DNA of 64,000 nt from Acinetobacter kyonggiensis (GTDB lineage: Bacteria > Pseudomonadota > Gammaproteobacteria > Pseudomonadales > Moraxellaceae), in the NCBI RefSeq assembly GCF_900107285.1, contig NZ_FNPK01000003.1, forward strand, positions 62,001 to 126,000, in the 5' to 3' direction. This document shows, one piece after another, positions 18,601 through 27,100 of the stretch; within the stretch, counting starts at the first letter, position 1; each line of letters starts with the position of its first letter. The notes below the pieces were generated by a model that saw nothing but the letters and a program-made list of their open reading frames with translations, ran no database searches and was not told the origin of the DNA. Made by a program: the position numbers and the translations under genes.

Positions 18601-19079
18601 CCATGATCATAAACGGTATCAACCAAATGATAGCCCGCTTGCACCAAGCGAAGTTTTTGTTGTTCTAATTCAAATTTTTGACCGACTTTAATATCAAAAT
18701 GTTCACCCAACACCCACGACGTTGGTGCGACCCGTTGCACTAAGGTCGATGCAGACAAAAGCAACACACCCGATTGTGGCATATTCGATAAAATCGACAA
18801 CCGTTCTGACACAATATCTTGATGTGGAGATAAACGGTCATACGGTAAAATTTCCCAGTCTGGGAAAATAGTCGGTTTTATGCCATAAAACTCTAATTCA
18901 CTTTCCAACTGCCCTAAGTGCTGATTATTTTTGGCAACAACAATAAATAATTGCTTACTTTGCGTCGCAATTTCTTTGAACAACAAAGATGCAGATGAGC
19001 CTTGTAAATTACCGACCCAGCGTTTCTCGCCTGCTTTTAATTGTTGCAGATTTAGTTGGGAAATTTCTTGTTGGAACAT
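15621..19079 (-). CDS. mfd: Transcription-repair coupling factor Mfd
   Basis: A 1152-residue ATP-dependent translocase that removes RNA polymerase stalled at DNA damage and recruits UvrA. The N-terminal UvrB-like module (to about residue 340), the RNA-polymerase-interacting domain (about 480-550: GAPVVHIDYGVGRYAGLVTL), helicase motifs GDVGFGKTEVAM (Walker A) and DEEHRFGV (Walker B), motif VI region QLRGRVGRSHHQAYAYL, and the C-terminal TRCF domain are all present. The length is normal. Monocistronic, with a hairpin right after the stop. Confidence 0.98.
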   Translation of the reverse strand: MFQQEISQLNLQQLKAGEKRWVGNLQGSSASLLFKEIATQSKQLFIVVAKNNQHLGQLESELEFYGIKPTIFPDWEILPYDRLSPHQDIVSERLSILSNMPQSGVLLLSASTLVQRVAPTSWVLGEHFDIKVGQKFELEQQKLRLVQAGYHLVDTVYDHGEFAVRGSIMDIYASGQSAPIRIDLFDDEIESLKFFDPETQRTTQNLTQFSVLPAKEFPLKEGRAIFRDRYAESFPTANPKKNPVYQDVLEGIASPGLEFYFPLFFSKQAMAAQSTLMAYLPKNGIVITDKYLDEGLSSFWQDIMRRYEDRRHNVDHPILSPEEIFLQPNQVLEQLNHFARVIASSEEFVEKTGVLNLNTELPPRLPVDPKQEKPFSAVKKYIDAANHPVLLVAESAGRRETLKDALRPTLGDIPNVENFADFRKSLHAIAITSAPLDRGLVIPNYLTVISENQLYEHRVVQRRRKRQQEVSEEFLIRSLTELSIGAPVVHIDYGVGRYAGLVTLSIDDQDHEFLQLDYADAAKVYVPVTNLHLISRYSGGDPDLAPLHKLGTDTWNKAKRKALEQIHDVAAELLHIQARRQAKPGFAFELEQSPYMQFASGFAYEETLDQANAIDATLHDMQLAKPMDRLVCGDVGFGKTEVAMRAAFLAVQNNKQVAVLVPTTLLAQQHYESFKDRFADWPIRIEVLSRFGSNKSHVKTIEDLADGKVDIVIGTHKILQESIQFKNLGLMIVDEEHRFGVRDKERIKAMRADVDMLTLTATPIPRTLNMAFSGMRDLSIIATPPARRLAVKTFVQEHSSESIKEAVLRELLRGGQVYFLHNEVDTIERAAESIRQLVPEARVAVAHGQMRERELEQVMQQFYHKEYNVLVCSTIIETGIDVPNANTILIERADKLGLAQLHQLRGRVGRSHHQAYAYLLVPSIKGLKGDAEKRLDAIQRASNLGAGFMLATEDLEIRGAGELLGEQQSGSMQAIGYSLYMEMLEKATKAIQKGKTPNFDAPLSLTAEINLHMPALIPDDYLGDVHQRLLFYKRISNTDSQDKLDNIRMELIDRFGVPPQPVKQLFAVHQIRLKAEQLGMTKVDISSHGGYIEFSPDTPVQAISIIQMMQKHPTFFRMDGGQRLKVMVMLEDYQKRIQFISDLLVSLLKEIH

Positions 19080-19574
19080 GTATATAGCTTTTGGTCTAAA
19101 TCACATAAGCAATATATTAGCATGTGTAATTTTTCGGTTGAGTTATTTTTATATTCGATGCAATTTTTTACCCAAATCCTTTTAGATGTTTAAGATCTCA
19201 TTAGATAACTTGCATAAATCAAAAAAAATTCAATATTCGATTATTTGAAATTTGCACTGCCTCATTTTGAGTACTTCAATTTTTATGCTTTTGCGTAGGC
19301 ATTATCTCTACTTTTGAAAGGTCAAAATGAGGATCTCAAAATATATTTTGAGTCCGCAAGAAAAACCTTTTGTTTCCCATACACGACATCCTGAGCCAGT
19401 TTTAAGGCACTGCTTTAAAATGCAGCGCAAGGATGGGAAACGTGTGGCATCCATGCCACACTCATGAATCCAATACTTCCTAGAATTTGTTTTTAAATTT
19501 TGGCTTTCAAACAATTTGTATTGATTAAAAAACGACTTATAAAAGAAGTCTAATGACTCAAATTCTATTTTTTA
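19080..19574. other. 495-bp intergenic region with a structured segment
   Basis: The first half is AT-rich and should hold the mfd promoter. Bases 19321-19470 hold several nested palindromes (see the separate repeat entry). A 68-codon reading frame on the minus strand coincides with this structure and is not called as a gene. Confidence 0.6.
19321..19470. repeat. Structured intergenic element (possible repeat or small RNA)
   Basis: Four paired segments lie within 150 bp: the palindrome 19335-19352 (CTCAAAATATATTTTGAG); arms GTTTCCCAT (19372-19380) and ATGGGAAAC (19433-19441) enclosing an inner CTGC...GCAG hairpin near 19410-19425; and adjoining arms GTGTGGCAT (19442-19450) and ATGCCACAC (19453-19461). 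This could fold as a compact RNA or be a dispersed palindromic repeat. I recall similar spurious small peptides from Acinetobacter intergenic DNA, but could not check copies. Confidence 0.5.
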
Positions 19575-19934
19575 TTATTTGTCGCGCAAAAAAATTCGAT
19601 AATAGTCATTTAACTTTTTAATCATCTGCTTCAGCTGCAATAAATTTTCTTCAGTATTACCTAAACGTGCTACAAAGCGTTGATTGGCAATTTCAAGATC
19701 AATTTTTTCATTGATAATCATCGCAGTGAAATACAGTTTTTTTAAATCGTTAAAATGACTTAATTTCCGATTTGAAAAATAAGCCAAGCGTTCTGAAAGT
19801 TCATTGACCACAATACCATCGATGATATAGCCCTGCACTTGATCAAACTGGATATGATGTTCTTTTAAAAACAGTTGTTCAGCAGATTCTTTTGAACTTT
19901 TAAACAGTCCAGCGAGTTTATTCAACATAAGCAT
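19575..19934 (-). CDS. Hypothetical protein (119 residues)
   Basis: Not recognised. A soluble, mostly helical protein: MLNKLAGLFKSSKESAEQLF at the N-terminus, a middle part with IIDGIVVNELSERLAYFSNRKLSHFNDLKKLYFTA, and a coiled C-terminal helix (TEENLLQLKQMIKKLNDYYRIFLRDK). An internal ATG at 19928 is an alternative start. It follows aspA on the same strand, across a terminator, so it is likely transcribed alone. Codon use resembles its neighbours. Confidence 0.6.
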   Translation of the reverse strand: MLMLNKLAGLFKSSKESAEQLFLKEHHIQFDQVQGYIIDGIVVNELSERLAYFSNRKLSHFNDLKKLYFTAMIINEKIDLEIANQRFVARLGNTEENLLQLKQMIKKLNDYYRIFLRDK

Positions 19935-20000
19935 TACAAATATTAAAAATCCAACCTATTTTAACCTGAGCTAAGGTCTATGCACGACTATTTTCCATCA

Positions 20001-20030
20001 AAAAGGGAGTAACTTAAGCCACTCCCCCTT
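20001..20030 (-). terminator. Terminator of aspA
   Basis: Arms GGGAGT and ACTCCC enclose a CTTAAG core, with a T-run on the reverse strand, about 45 bp after the aspA stop. Confidence 0.75.
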
Positions 20031-20076
20031 TATCACCACTCAATCACGACTTCAGGATTAATTTTGCACCCAAAAC

Positions 20077-21540
20077 TTAGCTTACCTGTGCTAAAGACTC
20101 TTGTACTGTTGTAACTTCTGAAACCAAATTACTAAATGAAAATATTTCATCTAACTGCTCTTGAGTCAGTAACGCTTGCTCTAAAACCACTTGTTGAATA
20201 GTTTTATTTTCAGCAATACATTGCTTACCAATTTCATCACATTTAGCATGACCTAAAATAGGATCCAATAAAGTGACAATACCAACACTCCGCATGACCG
20301 CGTCATAACAGACTTGTTCGTTGGCTTGAATGCCTTGAATACATTTATCATCTAAGCTTTTAACCGCTTGTGTGAGTAATTCAATTGATTCATTAATTGC
20401 AATAGCAATGACGGGTTCCATGACATTTAACTGTAATTGTCCTGCTTCCGCAGCCAGTGTTACCGTTAAATCATTGCCAATCACTCGATATGCAATTTGG
20501 TTAACCACTTCAGGAATCACTGGATTAATTTTTGCAGGCATAATGGATGAGCCTGCTTGTAATTCAGGTAAACGTATTTCAGCTAAACCCGTACGCGGCC
20601 CAGAACTTAATAGGCGTAAATCATTACAGATTTTTGAAAGTTTAACTGCAAGTCGTTTCAGCGTACTGGATAAAATAATAAACACACCACAGTCACTGGT
20701 CGCTTCAACATAGTCTTCTGCGCCAATTAAATTCAAACCCGTAATTTTATTTAAAGCTTGAACGGCTTCATACGCATAACCCTTAGGTGTATTTATGCCT
20801 GTACCAATGGCTGTCGCACCTAAATTCACTTCTAATAAAAGCTCACGTGTACGTTGAATCAAACGTATATCTTCTTTTAATAAGGTCGCAAAAGCACGAA
20901 ACTCTTGCCCCAGTGTCATTGGAACGGCATCTTGTAATTGAGTTCGCCCCATTTTTAAAACAAATTGAAATTCTGCAACCTTTATATGTAATGTATCAAT
21001 CAATTTTTGGATCTGACTTAACAGATCATCCAAACTATAATAGGTCGCTAAACGCAAAGCCGTCGGATAGACGTCATTGGTCGATTGCGATTTATTCACA
21101 TGATCATTGGGATGAATATGTTCATATTGACCTTTCTGAAAACCTAAATGTTCTAAAGCAATATTCGCCAACACTTCATTGCTGTTCATATTAATTGATG
21201 TTCCTGCACCCCCTTGATAAACATCTAGGGGAAAAGCAGTACTCCATTTCTCTGGAAACTCAATTAATTCATTACACGCAAACTGTATGGCTTGGCTCAC
21301 TTGTTCAGAAATTTTGGTAAATTTCAAATTGGTTTGTGCTGAAGCCTTTTTGACTTGCGCCAGAGCACGAATAAAATGAGGATGAGTTCCTACTTTTTGA
21401 TTAGAGATTTGAAAATTCTCTAAAGCACGTAAAGTATGAATACCGTAATAGCATGCTACAGGAACTTCTTTCGCTCCTAATAAATCACGCTCTATTCTTG
21501 TATGATCGAGTTGAACCGTAGACACTTTAAATATACTCAC
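20077..21540 (-). CDS. aspA: Aspartate ammonia-lyase
   Basis: A 487-residue aspartase/fumarase superfamily enzyme that converts aspartate to fumarate and ammonia. The signature loop SSIMPAKINPVIPEVVNQ carries the catalytic serine. Other conserved blocks are HPNDHVNKSQSTNDVYPTALR, KMGRTQLQDAVPMTLGQEF and ATAIGTGINTPKGY. Aspartase is preferred over fumarase because of the length and the N-terminal RIERDLLGAKEVPVACYYGIHTLRALENF. Divergent from putP across a 444-bp region. Confidence 0.92.
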   Translation of the reverse strand: MSIFKVSTVQLDHTRIERDLLGAKEVPVACYYGIHTLRALENFQISNQKVGTHPHFIRALAQVKKASAQTNLKFTKISEQVSQAIQFACNELIEFPEKWSTAFPLDVYQGGAGTSINMNSNEVLANIALEHLGFQKGQYEHIHPNDHVNKSQSTNDVYPTALRLATYYSLDDLLSQIQKLIDTLHIKVAEFQFVLKMGRTQLQDAVPMTLGQEFRAFATLLKEDIRLIQRTRELLLEVNLGATAIGTGINTPKGYAYEAVQALNKITGLNLIGAEDYVEATSDCGVFIILSSTLKRLAVKLSKICNDLRLLSSGPRTGLAEIRLPELQAGSSIMPAKINPVIPEVVNQIAYRVIGNDLTVTLAAEAGQLQLNVMEPVIAIAINESIELLTQAVKSLDDKCIQGIQANEQVCYDAVMRSVGIVTLLDPILGHAKCDEIGKQCIAENKTIQQVVLEQALLTQEQLDEIFSFSNLVSEVTTVQESLAQVS

Positions 21541-21984
21541 ATTTTATGCACTAGAATTGTGCAATATAAGAAACTCTAAACCTTTGCTTTATTTTGAATA
21601 CAGTAAAAAGATATCTATTAAGCAATACTCAATAATCAAGTACATTCATTTTGTAGCGACTGTAACAACTTGTAATATTGTTGGTTATATTCAAATTTTT
21701 CTCATTAAAAATGAAACTCAGAAATCTTTTTAGACTGATTCTAAATTTACAGTAATTAAATATACCCAAAAGAGGAATGGCATTTAGCATCATGTTTATA
21801 ATCTTTTCATTTTATAATCTTTTCTCCAATTGTATCTGGAAATACATTTCGCTACATAAAATCACTATAATTACTCTAGAAATGTAACAGTAAGTAATTT
21901 TGATTTTATGATTGAATCAGCTCCTCGCTATTGCAGCTCAAAAAATCATCTCGGATTGATGATTTCAGGACAAAGGATGGGCAT
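21541..21984. promoter_or_regulatory. Divergent aspA-putP control region
   Basis: AT-rich, no credible gene. It holds a tandem direct repeat of TTTATAATCTTTTC at 21795-21808 and 21811-21824 (16-bp period), a candidate regulator-binding site. No clear sigma-70 pair is called. Confidence 0.45.
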
Positions 21985-23496
21985 ATGAGTCAAGTGAACC
22001 CCACATTAATCACCTTTATTTTTTACATTGTCGCAATGGTCGGTATTGGCTTATATGCCTACAAGGCTACAACGGATTTCTCAGATTACATTCTCGGTGG
22101 ACGTAGTCTTGGAAGCGTAGTGACAGCACTTTCTGCAGGTGCTTCTGACATGAGCGGCTGGTTGCTTATGGGCTTACCAGGAGCGATTTATCTTTCGGGC
22201 TTATCTGAGGCATGGATTGCCATTGGTCTAATTATTGGCGCATGGTTAAACTGGCTTTTGGTAGCTGGACGTTTACGTGTTCATACCGAAATTCAAAATA
22301 ATGCACTAACGTTACCAGATTATTTCACTGGTCGTTTTGGTGATAAGAAACGTGTGCTACGTATTATTTCTGCATTTGTTATTTTAATCTTCTTTGCCAT
22401 TTATTGTGCTTCAGGCATGGTTGCTGGTGCACGTTTATTCGAAAGCCTTTTCGGATGGGATTACACAACTGCACTTTGGATTGGTGCAATCGCTACAATC
22501 TCTTATGTTTGTATCGGTGGCTTCCTTGCAATCAGTTGGACAGATACATTCCAAGCAGGCTTAATGATCTTTGCTTTGTTGCTGACACCAGTCATCACTT
22601 ATTTAGCAATTGATGATCATAACCAACAATTTGGCTTATTGCTTGAGGCTGCTCGCCCACAAGCGATGAACATGCTTGAGGGTTTAAGTACTGTTGCAAT
22701 TTTATCTTCAATGGCATGGGGTTTAGGCTATTTTGGTCAACCACATATCCTTGTGCGCTTTATGGCAGCAGACTCCGTTAAAACGATTCCTGCCGCACGT
22801 CGCATTGGTATGACATGGATGATCTTATGTCTTGGTGGCGCGGTTGCTGCAGGCTTCATTGGGATTGCATACTTCCAGCAACACCCTGAATTTGCATCAG
22901 CTATTTCTCAAAATCCTGAAACCATCTTCATAGAATTGACTAAACTTTTATTCAACCCATGGGTGGCAGGTATTATTCTTGCGGCAATTCTTGCAGCCGT
23001 GATGAGTACGTTAAGCTGTCAACTTCTAGTCTGTTCTAGTACTTTAACTGAAGACTTGTACAAAGGATTTATCCGTAAAAACGCGTCTCAAAAAGAATTA
23101 GTTTGGATCGGTCGTTTAATGGTTGCATGTATTGCCATCTTGGCAATTATGATTGCAAGCAATCCGAACAGTAAGGTTTTAGGCTTAGTCTCCTATGCAT
23201 GGGCAGGTTTCGGTGCTGCATTTGGCCCACTCATCATCCTATCTTTGTTCTGGAAGCGTATGACTTTAAACGGCGCGATTGTCGGAATTCTTGTCGGTGC
23301 TGTAACCGTTATTTTGTGGAAAAACACGATGGCGAGTACTGGACTATATGAAATTATTCCAGGCTTTATCTTGTCATTCATCAGTATCATTGTTGTGAGC
23401 CTCCTTGGCAAAGCACCTGAAAAAGATGTAGTTGAGCGTTTTGAACAAGCAGATGCTATTTACAAACGAGAAATGGCTTCCTTGAAGAGCAAATAA
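21985..23496 (+). CDS. putP: Sodium/proline symporter PutP
   Basis: A 503-residue sodium:solute symporter with about 13 transmembrane helices that imports proline with Na+. The family block GASDMSGWLLMGLPGAIYLSGLSEAWIAIGL is intact, as is SSMAWGLGYFGQPHILVRFMA. The ATG at 21985 has AAAGGA about ten bases upstream; a TTG-started extension from 21931 is rejected. Together with putA and the Lrp-type gene it forms a proline-use cluster. A strong terminator at 23519 ends it. Confidence 0.95.
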   Translation: MSQVNPTLITFIFYIVAMVGIGLYAYKATTDFSDYILGGRSLGSVVTALSAGASDMSGWLLMGLPGAIYLSGLSEAWIAIGLIIGAWLNWLLVAGRLRVHTEIQNNALTLPDYFTGRFGDKKRVLRIISAFVILIFFAIYCASGMVAGARLFESLFGWDYTTALWIGAIATISYVCIGGFLAISWTDTFQAGLMIFALLLTPVITYLAIDDHNQQFGLLLEAARPQAMNMLEGLSTVAILSSMAWGLGYFGQPHILVRFMAADSVKTIPAARRIGMTWMILCLGGAVAAGFIGIAYFQQHPEFASAISQNPETIFIELTKLLFNPWVAGIILAAILAAVMSTLSCQLLVCSSTLTEDLYKGFIRKNASQKELVWIGRLMVACIAILAIMIASNPNSKVLGLVSYAWAGFGAAFGPLIILSLFWKRMTLNGAIVGILVGAVTVILWKNTMASTGLYEIIPGFILSFISIIVVSLLGKAPEKDVVERFEQADAIYKREMASLKSK

Positions 23497-23518
23497 TTTG
23501 GGCTTCACTATCGTATAA

Positions 23519-23549
23519 ATAAAGGGGCTTATCGCCCCTTTATTTTTTA
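23519..23549. terminator. Terminator between putP and the Lrp-type gene
   Basis: Arms ATAAAGGGGC and GCCCCTTTAT around a TTATC loop, followed by six T. It overlaps the 3' end of the converging regulator gene. Confidence 0.92.
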
Positions 23550-24038
23550 TCTTTGTTTTTTGATTTTAAGATTTAATTTAGAACTTTCTTTTATGACTTC
23601 CATGACTGGATAACTTCGGGTTTCTTTTACCCCAGGAAGTCGCCACAATACCTGTCCCGAAATTCTGCGGAACTCTTCCATATTGGCACAGCGAATTTTC
23701 ACCACAAAATCAAAGCCGCCACTAATCATATGACATTCCACAATTTCTGGATATTGCATCACGGCATCAGAAAATTCCTCCAAAACATTCGGTGTGGTTT
23801 TATCCAATAAAATTTCCACAAAAACCACAAAACTGGCATTCAGCATTTCAGGATTTAGCTTTGCTTCATAACCCAAAACAAAGCCATCTTTCGTCAATTT
23901 CTGCACCCGTGCCAAAGCAGCAGTCGCTGACAAATTAACCGTTTCAGCCAGTTTTATATTTGAAATTCGACCATCATTTTGCAGAATATCTAAAATTTTG
24001 ATATCCGTTCTGTCCAAGGTAAAAATCGGGCTCGTCAT
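23547..24038 (-). CDS. Lrp/AsnC-family regulator, probable proline-use activator
   Basis: A 163-residue Lrp/AsnC protein: N-terminal helix-turn-helix (LDRTDIKILDILQNDGRISNIKLAETVNLSATAALARVQKL) and C-terminal RAM ligand domain (VECHMISGGFDFVVKIRCANMEEFRRI). It is divergent from putA (119 bp between starts) and converges on putP, an arrangement typical of PutR-like activators that respond to proline. The PutA here has no DNA-binding domain of its own, which fits a separate regulator. The specific role is inferred from context. Confidence 0.88.
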   Translation of the reverse strand: MTSPIFTLDRTDIKILDILQNDGRISNIKLAETVNLSATAALARVQKLTKDGFVLGYEAKLNPEMLNASFVVFVEILLDKTTPNVLEEFSDAVMQYPEIVECHMISGGFDFVVKIRCANMEEFRRISGQVLWRLPGVKETRSYPVMEVIKESSKLNLKIKKQR

Positions 24039-24157
24039 CTGAATTATTCTCTAAAATGAATAAAGATTATAGTGAGTTATTCGGTCTTATTTCTGTAATC
24101 ATAAATTATATTAGGTATTTCACTCAACAAAAAATTTGCTCGGTACAGGACGTTGGC

Positions 24158-27100
24158 ATGAATACAATAGAAACCTCTCCCCTTCATGATGAGGCAAAAC
24201 CTCACTACGAATATATTACGCTTTTCAAAGAAAAAAGTGCTTATGAATCAGAGATAAACACTGCTTGGCGTCGTGCCGAATCCGAATGTGTTGAGAATCT
24301 ACTTGAGCATAGCAAAATTCCAGATGAATTAAATACGCGTATTCAAGATTTGGCTTTTAACCTTGCACATACTTTACGTGAACGTAAAAGTTCTTCAGGT
24401 AAAGCAGGTATTGTACAAGGCTTATTGCAAGAGTTCTCTTTATCTTCGCAAGAAGGTATTGCACTGATGTGCTTGGCTGAAGCCTTGCTGCGGATTCCAG
24501 ATAGTGCAACGCGTGACTTGCTCATTCGTGACAAAATTAATCAAGGCAACTGGAAAGAACACCTCGGTCAAAGTAACCTGATGTTTGTCAATGCCGCAGC
24601 TTGGGGCTTAATGTTAACAGGTATGCTGATGGAAACACCAAAGCAAACCAGTTTATCAAGCTTATTGACTGGCTTATTAGCACGTAGTGGTCGCGGTGTA
24701 ATCCGTAAAGCTGTTGACGTGGCTATGCGTATGATGGGTGAACAGTTTGTTACTGGCGAAACCATCAAAGAAGCTCTAGGCAATGCAGAACGTCTAGAAG
24801 ACAAAGGTTTCCGTTATTCATACGACATGCTGGGTGAAGCCGCACTGACTGAACATGATGCTGAACGTTATTATCAAGATTATAGCGATGCCATTCATGC
24901 CATTGGTAAAGCATCAAAAGACAAAGATGTTTACAACGGCCCTGGTATCTCCATCAAACTTTCTGCTTTACACCCACGTTACCAACGTTCACAAGTAGAA
25001 CGTGTTCACAACGAACTTTATGGCAAAGTACTTGAGTTAGCGCGCTTGGCTAAAGGCTACAACATTGGGCTAAACATTGATGCTGAAGAATCTGAGCGTT
25101 TAGAAATTTCTTTAGAACTTCTAGAGCGCCTATGTTTTGAACCGACACTTGCTGATTGGAAAGGCATTGGTTTTGTCATTCAGGCCTACCAAAAACGCTG
25201 TTTCTACGTGGTCGACTATGTGGTTGATTTAGCAAAACGTAGCCAAAAACGCCTGATGATTCGTCTAGTAAAAGGTGCATACTGGGACAGCGAAATCAAG
25301 AAAGCACAAATTGAAGGTATGAGTGACTACCCTGTATTTACACGTAAAGTGCATACAGACTTGTCATATATTGCATGTGCGAAAAAGCTGTTGGCTGCAC
25401 CAGATCAAATTTACCCACAATTTGCGACACATAATGCTCAGACTGTTGCCACAATTTATCAATTGGCAAACCCTGAGAAATATTATGTAGGTCAATACGA
25501 ATTCCAATGCTTACACGGTATGGGTGAGCCACTTTATGAACAAGTGGTCGGTCCGAAGTCTGAAAAAAAATTGGATATTCCTTGCCGTATTTACGCACCA
25601 GTAGGTACTCATGAAACTTTATTGGCTTACTTAGTCCGTCGTTTATTAGAAAATGGTGCCAATACATCATTCGTAAACCGTATTGCTGATAAAACCCTAC
25701 AGATTCAAGATTTAATCGAAAATCCACGCGAAACGATTCTAACATCTGCGAAGCAAGAACAATCTGTTGGCTTAAAACACCCTGCGATTCCGTTACCACA
25801 GAATTTATATGGTGCATTACGCCCAAACTCATTAGGCGTAGATTTAGCAAATGACAGTGATCTAATTAATTTAGACACAACAGTACAAAATTTATTGCAA
25901 CAGCAATGGACTGCTCAGCCAATGGGTCCAAACTTAGCTGACATTACTGCTGCTACGGAACTGACGGTAAACAATCCTGCTCAACACAACAATGTTGTAG
26001 GTACAGTAAAAGAAGCTTCAGCTGAACAGGTCAATCAAGCCTTGACCAATGCTACAAATGCACAAGCAGCTTGGATAAATACACCAAAAAATGAACGTGC
26101 TGCATGCCTAAATCGTGCTGCCGACCTTATGGAAAGTCGTATCCAAGAGCTTATGGTCTTGCTATGTCGTGAAAGTGGTAAAACCTATGCCAACGCGATT
26201 GCTGAAGTGCGTGAAGCAGTTGATTTCTTACGTTATTACGCTGCTCAGGGCATTAACTTACCAACAACTGCACAAATTGAGTCATTAGGTACAGTATTGT
26301 GTATTAGCCCATGGAACTTCCCACTGGCTATTTTTAGCGGTCAAATTTCAGCAGCATTGGTTGCGGGTAACACCGTTATTGCAAAACCTGCTGAGCAAAC
26401 TCCGCTTATTGCTGCCCTTGCAATTCAAATGCTTTGGGAAGCGGGTGTTCCAGAAGCTGTGGTACAGTTAATTCCGGGTCGTGGTGAAACTGTGGGTGCA
26501 CAATTAAGTGCCGACTCTCGTATCCAAGGCATTATGTTTACAGGTTCGACTGAAGTCGCAAAAATTCTTCAGAAAACAGTCGCTAAACGCCTAAGCACAT
26601 CTGGTCAACCTATTCCGTTAATTGCGGAAACGGGTGGTCAAAATGCGATGATTGTCGACTCATCTGCATTAACCGAACAAGTGGTTTTAGATGTTGTCAG
26701 CTCGGCTTATGACAGTGCTGGTCAACGTTGTTCGGCCTTACGTATTCTTTGCGTACAAGAAGACAATGCCGAAAGCGTTATTCATATGCTCAAAGGTGCA
26801 ATGCAACAGTTGAATGTAGGCAATCCTGCATTATTAAAAACTGACATTGGCCCTGTAATTGATCTAGAAGCAAAAACCAATATCCAAAACCACATTGAAA
26901 AAATGCGTGCCAAAGGATATGCCGTTCATCAATTCATGCATAACGACAATGCAGATATGAACCTGACTCAAGGTACATTCATTCCACCTACGTTGATTGA
27001 ATTACCAAACTTAAATGATCTTGAACGTGAAGTCTTTGGTCCTGTATTACACGTAATCCGCTATCCTCAAGGTAATGTAAAAGCTGTAGTAGATCAAATC

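Noticed and set aside
19308..19514. A 68-codon minus-strand frame in the mfd-upstream region.
   Set aside because: It coincides with the multi-palindrome segment, has odd composition and no ribosome-binding site. It is better explained as structured or repeat DNA.
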